From the NCBI RefSeq assembly GCF_024362485.1, contig NZ_CP101456.1, forward strand, positions 1,116,001-1,180,000: a stretch of DNA of 64,000 bases, given 5' to 3'. How positions within the stretch are numbered: position 1 is the stretch's first letter; the number at the start of each line of letters is the position of its first letter. The notes under the pieces were generated by a model, which saw nothing but the letters and a program-made list of their open reading frames with translations, did not search any database and was not told the DNA's origin. This DNA is from Natronobeatus ordinarius (GTDB lineage: Archaea; Halobacteriota; Halobacteria; Halobacteriales; Natrialbaceae). A program made the translations under genes and the position numbers. Positions 22,042 through 30,353 of this stretch are shown here, in pieces.

Positions 22042-25000
22042 TCAGTCGTCGTCGAGGGTCGCGCCCTCGACGGCCGCTGGGCCCGGCGCACAGCCGAGCG
22101 AGCGGTGCGGACAGTACCGACAGTGATCACCAGGGGTGACGTCCTCGAAGGACGGGTCGTCGACAGCCAGGAGCGTCTCGCGGGCCGACCCCCACGAGGG
22201 GAGCGCCTCGCGAGACAGCAGCTCGACCCGCGGTCCGGCGTCGCCGACGTAGACGTAGCCGGCGCTCGAGATCGGTTCGTCGAACCGGCGCGCGGCGGCC
22301 TCGACGTAGAGCAGGAGCTGGGTCGCGTCGGCGGGATCGATCCGGTTGGCCGTCGTCTTGTAGTCGAGGACGACGAGCTCGCCGCGGGGCGTCCGTCGGA
22401 TCGAGTCGATGGAGCCGACGACCTCGCCGTCGACGCCCTCGAGGGAGTCGAGGACGAACGGGAGTTCCGCGGCCAGGGGCTCCCACTCGTGGACTGGCGC
22501 GTCGATCCCCGGCGCGCAGGCCTCGAAGTAGCGGCCGACGCAGTCGAGGACTGGCTCGCGGTAGGCGGTGTGACCACGGGCGGTCAGGTGTCTGGTCGCG
22601 GCCTCTCGCCACGCTGCTCGTGTGCGGTACTCCCGGTAAAACGCCTCCTCGGCGACGTCGTGGAAGATCGTCCCGACGATCCGCGCGCCCGGATCGCCGC
22701 CGTTCGTGATCGGATCGTCGACTGCACCCACGGCGTGGTCGAGGTAGTGTTTCCTGGCACACTCCTCGTGGGTACGCATCGCGGTGTAGCTGTGGCGAAC
22801 TGCCACCGGGAGCGGAGTCACGGCCGAGAGCGTCTCGACGGGAAACCGGACGGTGTCGCTCGAGAGTGCGCTGGGGCTTCGTCCAGCAGGCGTGTGGATG
22901 CCTTCGTCAGCGTGGTCGGCTGCGTCCGCCGCGGGGAGGAGGGTTCTGCGCCGGAGCTGGCGGCCGAGTCGGTGGACCGTCTCGATCGCCGCCCGCGTCT
23001 CGAGCGGCTCGAGTGAGCGGTCCTCGTAGCCGCCGTAGTAGGTGATCGTTCCCGGGGTCCGGCTCGCAGAGCGTGCAATCTCCTCGGTACAGTCGGCGAC
23101 GGCGTCGGGGTAGTCGTCTTGAACGCGGTCGAACGCGTCGGTGAGCGTCTCCCAGAGATCCATCCGTCGGCCAGCGACGCACCAGTCGATCTCCGACGCC
23201 AGGCACGCCTCAGCGGTCGACGTCGACAATTCTCCGTCGGCACCGTCGTAGTCGTACGCCGACCCGAACAGGAGGAGGTGGTTCTCGGCGCGGGTGAGTG
23301 CGACGTGTAACACCCGCCACTCCTCGGCGACGGTCTCTGCAGCGAGGTCGGCGAGCAGCGGCGAGTCGACCTCGTCGTCGATCGTCGCCGCGAGCAGTCG
23401 GTACCGAACGCGCTCGACGTAATCGGTTTCGACACACCACTCCTCGTCGGAGAGGTACGGGACGAGCACCGTGTCGAACTGCAGCCCCTTCGCCTGATGG
23501 ACCGTCATCACGTCGACGCGACCGGTCGACTGCGTCCCGCGTCCGTCCGTGGTCGAACTGCCCGCGAGTGCGTGCTCGAGCGCGTCGACGAACTCGGTGG
23601 TGAGTGCCGTCAGGACCGAATTGGCGTCGTAGGAGTCAGCGAATCGTTCGACCCGTTCGAGCGTCGAGCGCTCCTCGCCCGTCAGGAACCACTCGAGGCG
23701 CGTGACCTCGAGGAATCGACGGACGAACACCGAGAGCGGGAGCCCATTGTACACCGACGTGAGCGTCTCGAGGTGGGTTCGAGCTCGTTCGAGCCGGTCG
23801 GGGTCGTCGAAGTCGTTCGCGTCGGCGGCGACCAGCACGCCGTACAGCGATCGATCCCGAACGTGGAGACGTTCGAGGTCCGATTCCGACAGTCGGTACC
23901 GGTAGACGAGCACTCGTCTGAGGTGGACGTCGGCCTCCGGATCGACCAGCACTCGCAGATACGAGAGTACCGTCTGGATCCCCGGCGAGAGCTCGCCGTG
24001 GGTCGACCCGGAGCGTTCGTAGGGGATCTGCGCGCGCTCGAGCTCGGCGGCGACCGCCGCTGCGTGGCGATTCGTGCGGACGATCACCGCCAGATCGGAG
24101 AGCGACCTGGCGGGGACTCCCTCGAGTTCGCCGTTGACGAGCCGCGAGACGGTCGTTGCGACCGCTTCGGCAGTCGAGAAGCCGACCTCGTCGGTCTCTA
24201 CCTTCCCGACACGCAGCGGTGTCTCGTCCCCATCGGACACGTTCGGGGATCGGTCGAACTCTCGGAGCGTCTTCGACGACTGGCCGGCGTACGCACAGTG
24301 ATTGGTGAGATCGAGGATCTCCTGGCGGGATCGGAAGTTCAGCTCGAGCGCGACCGATTCGTGGTCATCGTATCTGGCGAGGCGCTCGAGTCCCTCGTGG
24401 TCGGTGCCACGCCAGCCGTAGATCGCCTGGTCGGTGTCGCCGATCGCGAACAGGTCCGGGCGGTCCGGGCCCGCGGTCAGGCGCGTCACGAGGGAAAACT
24501 GCGTCGGATCGGTGTCCTGGAACTCGTCGCAGTAGACCTGCTCCCAGCGGCCCGTGAGTTCGTCGGCGACGCGGTCGTCCTCGAGCAACCGGGTCGCCGT
24601 CCGCACGAGTTCGTCGAAGTCGACGGTCCGGTCGCGCTCGAGCATCGCCCGGTAGTCGGCGTAGACGTCGGTGTAGTGGCGCGCCAGCCGGAGAAACTCG
24701 AGGGAGTGATCGAGCCGGCCAACGGGCGTCTGCTCGATCCGTCCGGTCGCGCCGCCCCGGATCTCGTTGCAAAAGAGCGCCCGTGGGAGGTGTTTCGTCG
24801 TCGGTTCCTCGAGCGAGAGCGCCTCGTGGACGTTCGTCACACACCGTTGCAGCGTCCGGAAGTAGCTCGAGACGTCCCGGACGACGGGGTCGTCGTGGAA
24901 CTCGTCGGGTGCCTCGGCGACTTTCTCTCGGCAGTAGGTGAGCAGTTTTCCGTACTCGACGAGCGACTCGCGGGCCGACTTGAGGTGTTCGGGCCGGTTG

Positions 25001-25623
25001 AAGTATCGGAGGGCCTCGTTGTCGAACGACAGCTGCTCGTCCGCCCGCCGCCTGAGCCGGAGGACGAGCCCACCGAGGAGTTCGAGCGTTCGCGCGTCGG
25101 GGAGCCGGTCGTCGAGCGTCTCGGGGTCGACGTCCGTTCGACTCATCGTGGCGACGAATCGGTCGACGTCGGCGGCGAGGTCGGCCGCGGTGCCGTCGCC
25201 CTGTGTCGAGGCGAAGCCGTAGTCGTTCTCCTCGAGCAGTCGGCGGACGAGCCGTCGGCGGGCCCGTTCGGTGACGACGTCGAACTCGGGGGAGCGGCCG
25301 AGATAGTAGGCGTACTCGCGGACGAGCCGGTGACAGAAGGAGTGGTAGGTGTGGACGTCGATCTCGGCAGCCTCGTCGGGTCCGAGGCGGTCGGCGATCG
25401 CCTCGCGGACGTTTGACGCCGCCTCGTTCGCGAACGTCAACACGAGCACGTCCTCGGGGTCGACGTCGCCGCGCTCGATGGCGCGCTCGATCCGCAGGAT
25501 CATCGTCGTCGTCTTTCCCGTCCCCGCCCCGGCGTCGACGGAGATGCAGGCGGCCCGGCTCTCGAGGGCGGCCGGCTGGTTTCCTCGCGGCTCGATCGGG
25601 TCTCGGTCCCCGTCGTCAGCCAT
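22042..25623 (-). CDS. AddA/RecB-like UvrD-family helicase fused to a Cas4-type Fe-S nuclease
   Basis: The 1193-residue protein has all SF1A helicase motifs: Q16 (Q-motif), Walker A AGAGTGKTT (31-39), motif Ia LTFANEAA, motif II DEFQD (366-370), motif III GDTDQAIYGWRG (395-406), motif IV LELNFRSRQEI, motif V VDVMTVHQAKGLQFD and motif VI LHVALTRAENHLLLF. The last 200 residues form a PD-(D/E)XK nuclease (VGSIDSIRRT, VVLDYKTT, QLLLYVEAA) with four Cys for a [4Fe-4S] cluster (ECARKHY and CRYCPHRSLGC). This is the AddA/RecB plan. The ATG at 25623 overlaps the upstream gene by 8 bases. It likely unwinds and resects broken DNA ends. Confidence 0.85.
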   Translation of the reverse strand: MADDGDRDPIEPRGNQPAALESRAACISVDAGAGTGKTTTMILRIERAIERGDVDPEDVLVLTFANEAASNVREAIADRLGPDEAAEIDVHTYHSFCHRLVREYAYYLGRSPEFDVVTERARRRLVRRLLEENDYGFASTQGDGTAADLAADVDRFVATMSRTDVDPETLDDRLPDARTLELLGGLVLRLRRRADEQLSFDNEALRYFNRPEHLKSARESLVEYGKLLTYCREKVAEAPDEFHDDPVVRDVSSYFRTLQRCVTNVHEALSLEEPTTKHLPRALFCNEIRGGATGRIEQTPVGRLDHSLEFLRLARHYTDVYADYRAMLERDRTVDFDELVRTATRLLEDDRVADELTGRWEQVYCDEFQDTDPTQFSLVTRLTAGPDRPDLFAIGDTDQAIYGWRGTDHEGLERLARYDDHESVALELNFRSRQEILDLTNHCAYAGQSSKTLREFDRSPNVSDGDETPLRVGKVETDEVGFSTAEAVATTVSRLVNGELEGVPARSLSDLAVIVRTNRHAAAVAAELERAQIPYERSGSTHGELSPGIQTVLSYLRVLVDPEADVHLRRVLVYRYRLSESDLERLHVRDRSLYGVLVAADANDFDDPDRLERARTHLETLTSVYNGLPLSVFVRRFLEVTRLEWFLTGEERSTLERVERFADSYDANSVLTALTTEFVDALEHALAGSSTTDGRGTQSTGRVDVMTVHQAKGLQFDTVLVPYLSDEEWCVETDYVERVRYRLLAATIDDEVDSPLLADLAAETVAEEWRVLHVALTRAENHLLLFGSAYDYDGADGELSTSTAEACLASEIDWCVAGRRMDLWETLTDAFDRVQDDYPDAVADCTEEIARSASRTPGTITYYGGYEDRSLEPLETRAAIETVHRLGRQLRRRTLLPAADAADHADEGIHTPAGRSPSALSSDTVRFPVETLSAVTPLPVAVRHSYTAMRTHEECARKHYLDHAVGAVDDPITNGGDPGARIVGTIFHDVAEEAFYREYRTRAAWREAATRHLTARGHTAYREPVLDCVGRYFEACAPGIDAPVHEWEPLAAELPFVLDSLEGVDGEVVGSIDSIRRTPRGELVVLDYKTTANRIDPADATQLLLYVEAAARRFDEPISSAGYVYVGDAGPRVELLSREALPSWGSARETLLAVDDPSFEDVTPGDHCRYCPHRSLGCAPGPAAVEGATLDDD

Positions 25624-26638
25624 CGAACCGCACCTCCGCGGCCACGTGGTCCGCACAGCCGACGGCGTACGCACAGCCCGGACAGCTCCGAGCCGAAATT
25701 CGATCCCAGGCCGGGCCCGGATCGAACTCGCCCGGGACGATCGCGGCGAGCACCTCACGTAGTCGTCGTTCGACCGTCCGGTTTCGGTGCTCGTGAGTCA
25801 GGCCGAAGGTGTGGTGGTCGAGGAAGACGTCCGTCAGGTCGACGACCTCGAGGCTCGTCTCGACGGTCTCCCGGACCCAGTCGACCGCGTCGTTCGACCG
25901 GTCTGCGAGGGGGGCGAGAACGTACCGACAGGTCGACGCCTCGAGTTCCAGCCGGTCGCGGAGGTCGCGCAACCCCTCGAGGACGACCGCCGTCTCGAGG
26001 AGGGAGGCGACGGCGTCGGGCTCGAACCGGTCTGCGTCGGGGTCGAAGTGGTCGACGAACAGTTCGGCCACGTCGCCATCCCACTTCGAGCGGTATCGGA
26101 GGGGGCCAAGCGGCGCGAGCGTCGGCACGAACCGAACCCCCGTGATCGACGGGCCGTCCTCGAAGACGTAGTCCACCGTGGCGTCGACCGTGACCGCGGC
26201 GTTCTCGTCCTCACCTGCGTCAGGCAGCGAAACCGTCGCCGAGAGCGAAAGTGCCGGCCCGATCACGTCTCCGTCGGCCGCGTTCCGGAGTTGCGTGACG
26301 CCCCTCGCGTGGGTTGGCCCGACCGCCTCGACGTACGCCCGGATCGTCGCCTCGAGCGCGCGTCGCTCGTGTCGTCGCTGGGCCATCGAGTGGAATCGGT
26401 CGTCGCGTTCGGGCCACCGCTCCGCGAGGCGGGCGATGGCCGCGTTCGCGAGGGGGCGTGGCTCCGTCTCGCCGGTTCGGAGCGCGTCACAGATCACTGT
26501 TCGGAGGAGTTCGACCTGACGGGTCTCGACGGCCTCCTCGTCGTCGCCTGCGAGACCGTGGACGTGGGCGAACTCGTACTGCCGGGGGCAGTGCAGGTAG
26601 GCCCCGAGGCCGTCGACCGGGAGTCGACGTCCGGTCAT
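25616..26638 (-). CDS. Cas4/RecB-nuclease-like Fe-S protein with a degenerate active site
   Basis: The 340-residue protein starts LPVDGLGAYLHCPRQYEFAH and ends with CPGCAYAVGC, giving the one-plus-three Cys pattern of Fe-S PD-(D/E)XK nucleases. The place of the catalytic core reads TVDATVDYVFEDG then ITGVRFVPT. A beta-hairpin and one Asp remain, but the D-x-K pair seen in the helicase-fused nuclease (LDYK) is missing, so it is probably not catalytic. It overlaps both neighbours (4 and 8 bases) and likely is a structural subunit. Confidence 0.72.
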   Translation of the reverse strand: MTGRRLPVDGLGAYLHCPRQYEFAHVHGLAGDDEEAVETRQVELLRTVICDALRTGETEPRPLANAAIARLAERWPERDDRFHSMAQRRHERRALEATIRAYVEAVGPTHARGVTQLRNAADGDVIGPALSLSATVSLPDAGEDENAAVTVDATVDYVFEDGPSITGVRFVPTLAPLGPLRYRSKWDGDVAELFVDHFDPDADRFEPDAVASLLETAVVLEGLRDLRDRLELEASTCRYVLAPLADRSNDAVDWVRETVETSLEVVDLTDVFLDHHTFGLTHEHRNRTVERRLREVLAAIVPGEFDPGPAWDRISARSCPGCAYAVGCADHVAAEVRFDG

Positions 26639-28791
26639 CGGCGAACCTCCCCGGCGGCGAACTCGAACTGCGACCTGACGGCCTCGCGCAGGTCCTCGTC
26701 GACGTCACCGTCGAGGACGACGGCGAGCTCCTCGAACAGCGCTTCCGTCTCGACGAGGTCGACCTCGCCGCCGGTGCTTGCCTCCCCGAGGACGCGCTCG
26801 AGTTCGCCCCACGGCTGGGCGAGGGCTGCCTCGAGTGCGTTCGCTTCGCCGTAGATCCTCGCGTCCCGACCGCGCGCATCGACGTCCTCGAGGCTCACGT
26901 CCCGCCGTCGCTCGAGTCCCTTCAGATACCGTGACTCCGCGTGCGTGCGCCGGAGCCCGCCTGCCTCGCGCTCGTACGAACAGCAGTACAACCGCGAGCG
27001 GGCCGCCCGAGTTCCGATGGCGAGTTTCCGGCGGGCCCGCTCGGCGTGGTAGGCCTCGAAGGCGGTTCCGAGTTCGGCCGCCGGTGGCGCGGGCGCGAAC
27101 GTCCGTTCGACGTCGACCGGCGAAGGGTCGGTGACGGCCGGATAGTTCGGCATCGACTCGAGCCACGTTTCCGGAAAGAGTCGGGTGAGGTGGTGCTCTC
27201 CGGGGTACTGTCGCTCGACCAGATCGAGCAGGAAGACGGCTTCGCGGCTGTCGTACTTCAGGTCCGCGATCGCACAGACCGTCACGCCGCCGCGCTCGGG
27301 CCGGGTCTCGACCTCGTGGACGTACGGTGCGTCGTATTCGATCGTCCGGCGGAGCATTCTGGCCAGTCCCTCCCAGTTGGGGGCGACGACGTCGGTCTCC
27401 TCGACGAACCGGGCGATCTCGAGCACGCGCCGGACGCCGTCGAAGCTCTCGCGGGCGTCGACGGGCGCTTGCTCGGTGACGATCCGACTCTTGAGGTCGG
27501 TTCGAAGGATCCAGCGCTCGAGCGAGCGCCGGACGCTCGAGCCGGTACACGATTCGACGAGGGCGGGGGAGAAGTCGGGAACGCGAGCGGCCAGCCGGTT
27601 GCGGGCGACCTCGTGGTCCCCATCGCCGTTGTAGGCGACGAACGCGTAGAGTTCGGCGACCGCGGGGTCGTCTGCGAGCGCGGCGGTTCCGATCGTCGCC
27701 GTGGGCACGCCCGCGTTGCGGAGGCGGTCTCGAACGGTGGGAACGCGCTCGACGGTCGGGACGGCGACCGCAACGTCGTCGTATCGCCACCCCTCGTTCC
27801 GGTCGAGTAACGCCTGGATCTCCGTCGCGACCTGCCGTTCCTGCTCGCGGGTCGTCGTCGAGCGGATGCGACGTGCGGTCGCAGTCTCGGTGGACGACTC
27901 CTCGGCCGGTTCGCCGGTCGCGAGCCACCGGGTGATCGCCCGGTGGTCGGAGTTGGGGGCCGTGCGGTCGACGTCCCGGTCGGAAGCCGGGTGGGGGCCT
28001 TCGAGGACCGTCATTTCGAGGCCCGCTGCGAGGTCGTCGACCGATCCGGGTTCGACGCGGGTTCGCTCGACGCTGGCGTGGCGCTCGCCGAGACAGACCA
28101 GTTCCGCGTCGGCGGTCAGCGCGGCGAGGTAGCGCCGGTCGAGCCGGCGACACTCCTCGAACTCGAGGACGAAGACGGCGTCGAACGACGAACAGACGCG
28201 CGAGCGGAGGCCGTCGGCGTCGGCCTCGAGCAGCGCCGTCGCTCGCGGGATCACGTCGGCGCGCTCGAGGAGTCCCCGCGTTCTGAGTTCCTCGTGGAAT
28301 CGGTCGTTCATCGCGTAGAGGAAGTCGAGACACTCGTGGGGATCCTCGAGATCCTCGTGACGGATCGCCTGGCGCGTCGCCTCGAGCAACAGCTGACCCA
28401 CGTCGCGGGCGAAGCTGTCGTGCTCGCGCGCCCGCTCGAGGTAGGGCGGGATATCGCGTTTCGCTCCCGCGATCACCAGCGAGAGCAGCTCGATCCGTTC
28501 CTCGTAGGCCAGTCGATCGAGCGTCGGATCGTACTCCTCGAGCACCTTCGAGGCGTGTTCGGGCAGGGACTCGAGCCGCGGCGAGAGCGGGGTTCCGTTC
28601 GTGGATTCACAGCCGGCGAGTGCCTCGCGAACCCGCTCGAGACCGGCCGGGTGGCGTTTCAGGACGAGCACGTTCCGCGGATCGTACTCGTCGACGAGGG
28701 TGGCGTACTCGGCGGCGACGACCTCGAGGAGGTCGGGGCTGGGCTCGGGGAGGAGTTTGAGGGTCCCCTCGAGGTCCGGGGCGGCGGTCAT
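26635..28791 (-). CDS. AddB/RecC-like inactivated helicase subunit
   Basis: The 718-residue protein has no Walker A motif; the N-terminal strand reads NVLVLKRHPAGLERV. It keeps relics of SF1 helicase motifs: DAVFVLEFEECRRLDRRYL (motif II-like), AVFLLDLVERQYPGEHH (motif V-like, compare GLNEGxFP of AddB), and RRKLAIGTRAARSRLYCCSY (motif VI-like). This loss with a preserved frame is characteristic of AddB and RecC. It is the first gene of the three-gene operon; TTTAAATA at about 28822-28829 gives a near-leaderless start. A role in DNA-end recognition is inferred. Confidence 0.68.
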   Translation of the reverse strand: MTAAPDLEGTLKLLPEPSPDLLEVVAAEYATLVDEYDPRNVLVLKRHPAGLERVREALAGCESTNGTPLSPRLESLPEHASKVLEEYDPTLDRLAYEERIELLSLVIAGAKRDIPPYLERAREHDSFARDVGQLLLEATRQAIRHEDLEDPHECLDFLYAMNDRFHEELRTRGLLERADVIPRATALLEADADGLRSRVCSSFDAVFVLEFEECRRLDRRYLAALTADAELVCLGERHASVERTRVEPGSVDDLAAGLEMTVLEGPHPASDRDVDRTAPNSDHRAITRWLATGEPAEESSTETATARRIRSTTTREQERQVATEIQALLDRNEGWRYDDVAVAVPTVERVPTVRDRLRNAGVPTATIGTAALADDPAVAELYAFVAYNGDGDHEVARNRLAARVPDFSPALVESCTGSSVRRSLERWILRTDLKSRIVTEQAPVDARESFDGVRRVLEIARFVEETDVVAPNWEGLARMLRRTIEYDAPYVHEVETRPERGGVTVCAIADLKYDSREAVFLLDLVERQYPGEHHLTRLFPETWLESMPNYPAVTDPSPVDVERTFAPAPPAAELGTAFEAYHAERARRKLAIGTRAARSRLYCCSYEREAGGLRRTHAESRYLKGLERRRDVSLEDVDARGRDARIYGEANALEAALAQPWGELERVLGEASTGGEVDLVETEALFEELAVVLDGDVDEDLREAVRSQFEFAAGEVRR

Positions 28792-28821
28792 CGGGATGTC
28801 GTAGAGTATGTGACGATCCTG

Positions 28822-28829
28822 TATTTAAA
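28822..28829 (-). promoter_or_regulatory. TATA box of the AddAB-like operon
   Basis: Read on the minus strand, GTTTAAATAC lies about 31 bases before the ATG at 28791, the spacing of a haloarchaeal core promoter with a very short leader. Confidence 0.55.
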
Positions 28830-28839
28830 CCTGTGGCGA

Positions 28840-29360
28840 AGCTGGACGGTGTGGCTCGCGTGATTGTTCGGGGTCCGGCCGCGACGGCGAGCACGGGGAC
28901 CACGAACCGTTGCAACCCGACTTGGGGACACTGTTGCGGTCTGATCCAACTACGGACCGTTGCGATCTGACCCGACCACGGGTCGCGGCGACGCCATCGC
29001 GAGACGTGCCGGCGTCTCGCGCCGGCGCGTCGCGCACGCACTGCGTCGCCGGGGAGGCGTGGTGGCCCTCCTCGAGTGGGGCTCGAGCGACGCGGACGGC
29101 TCCGTGAGGAGCCGTGCGCCCGCGAGGGCCGCACGAGAACGGGCGGACGCATTCGTGTTTCGTGCGAGCAGTGTCGAGTCCGTCCCCTTCTGCCGTTCGA
29201 GCAGTGTCGAGTCCGTTCGCCCCACCGTTCGGTCCCCGTCGGGTTCTGCAGTCGGTTCGAACGCCGTGTCACGAACGGTGCGCCGAGCGATTCGAACGGG
29301 GACGATTCCACGAGGGGACCTCACGTCGAATCGTCACCGGACGCGCCAGATCGCGGCAAT
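28840..29360. other. GC-rich spacer with short tandem repeats, no gene seen
   Basis: No convincing gene. Three imperfect 16-base repeats (ACCGTTGCAACCCGAC, ACTGTTGCGGTCTGAT, ACCGTTGCGATCTGAC) start at 28906, 28930 and 28956. A 19-base exact direct repeat, CGAGCAGTGTCGAGTCCGT, occurs at 29165 and 29198. All frames here give Arg/Ser-rich nonsense. It may be a decayed sequence or a regulatory spacer between divergent genes. Confidence 0.5.
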
Positions 29361-29367
29361 TATTATA
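29361..29367 (+). promoter_or_regulatory. TATA box of the CBS-domain gene
   Basis: TATTATA ends 24 bases before the ATG at 29392, which implies a leaderless transcript. Confidence 0.6.
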
Positions 29368-29391
29368 GCAACTGCTCGAGAAGGGTTCCGT

Positions 29392-29805
29392 ATGGAAGAC
29401 ATTTTTGTGGGACGGCTCATGTCCACGGACCTCCACACCGCATCGCCCGACACGCTCGTCGAGGACGCTGCACAGGTGCTGCTCGAGAACGACGTCGGCT
29501 CGGTGCTCGTCGTCGACGACGAGGGTGGGCTCGAGGGAATCCTCACGCGGACGGACTTTGTCGAAATCGTCGCGAAGAGCCAGCCGAAAGCCCAGACGAC
29601 GGTCTCGCGGTACATGACTGAAGACGTGATCACGACGGATGCTGGGGCCTCGATCCGGGACGTCGCGGACGTGATGATGGAACACGGCTTCCACCACGTT
29701 CCCGTCGTCGACGAGGACGATCGCGTCGTCGGAATGCTCACGACGACGGATCTCGCGGCGTACCTCTCACACGTCCAGACGCCGAGCCCGGGCGGGGACG
29801 CGTAG
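29392..29805 (+). CDS. CBS domain pair protein
   Basis: The 137-residue product is two CBS domains in tandem. The first is VGRLMSTDLHTASPDTLVED then VGSVLVVDDEGGLEGILTRT; the second is VSRYMTEDVITTDAGASIRD then HHVPVVDEDDRVVGMLTTTD. Stand-alone CBS pairs bind adenine nucleotides and regulate partner enzymes. No effector domain is fused. The ATG at 29392 fits the TATA box spacing. Confidence 0.9.
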   Translation: MEDIFVGRLMSTDLHTASPDTLVEDAAQVLLENDVGSVLVVDDEGGLEGILTRTDFVEIVAKSQPKAQTTVSRYMTEDVITTDAGASIRDVADVMMEHGFHHVPVVDEDDRVVGMLTTTDLAAYLSHVQTPSPGGDA

Positions 29806-29808
29806 GAC

Positions 29809-30258
29809 TCATCCACCCCGGTCGGCTTCGACCACGGCCAGGTAGCCCACGTAGCCGAGCGCCGAGACCACGAGCGCGACGGCGAAGACGGTGACGCCGA
29901 CGTAGGCCTCGAGCGCGGCGTCGGGGTTCTCCCAGAGGTAGGCGCCGCCCTCGACCGCGAAGACGAACAGCGCGCCGTAGATCGCGGTGAACGCGAGCGC
30001 GCGGGCGACGCCGAGCGCGCCGAGTCGGCGGCTGTTGAGCAACTCGAGAACGAACAGGAACGCAAACGCGAGGAAGTAAAACGGGTCGGGGATCGCACCA
30101 CCGAGTTCGTGGGTCCCTTCGATGGCGACGACGCCGTAGTACGCGAGCGCGAGCAGGACGGCGGCGACCAGCGTGAGCGTGAGTCCGTAGCCGCTCGCGT
30201 CGTCCGCACTCGGTGGGGTGACCGGAGCGCTCGAGGCGTCTGTGTCGTCACTCGCCAT
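29809..30258 (-). CDS. Four-helix membrane protein of unknown function
   Basis: The 149-residue product has an acidic, Ser/Ala-rich N-terminus (about 22 residues) followed by four hydrophobic segments, near residues 24-44, 56-76, 84-103 and 115-140. The ATG at 30258 (MASDDTDASSAP) is preferred to an upstream start in the promoter zone. It converges with the CBS gene, with stops three bases apart. Family not recognised. Confidence 0.7.
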   Translation of the reverse strand: MASDDTDASSAPVTPPSADDASGYGLTLTLVAAVLLALAYYGVVAIEGTHELGGAIPDPFYFLAFAFLFVLELLNSRRLGALGVARALAFTAIYGALFVFAVEGGAYLWENPDAALEAYVGVTVFAVALVVSALGYVGYLAVVEADRGG

Positions 30259-30353
30259 ACGAGTACGCTCGAGAGTGACCACCCTTAGTTAACGACGACC
30301 TTTCGACGCACGCTCGGGGTCGATCGGGAGCTGGCGTCGACCGCGACCGGGAT

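Noticed and set aside
23497-25416. A 639-codon plus-strand frame opposite the helicase gene
   Set aside because: The opposite strand has complete helicase motifs, and this frame has no recognisable motif and a repetitive Val/Asp/Arg composition.
29165-29216. Direct repeats of 19 bases at 33-base spacing, considered as a CRISPR remnant
   Set aside because: Only two units, no palindromic repeat, no cas1/cas2 nearby. The Cas4-like protein belongs to the helicase operon instead.
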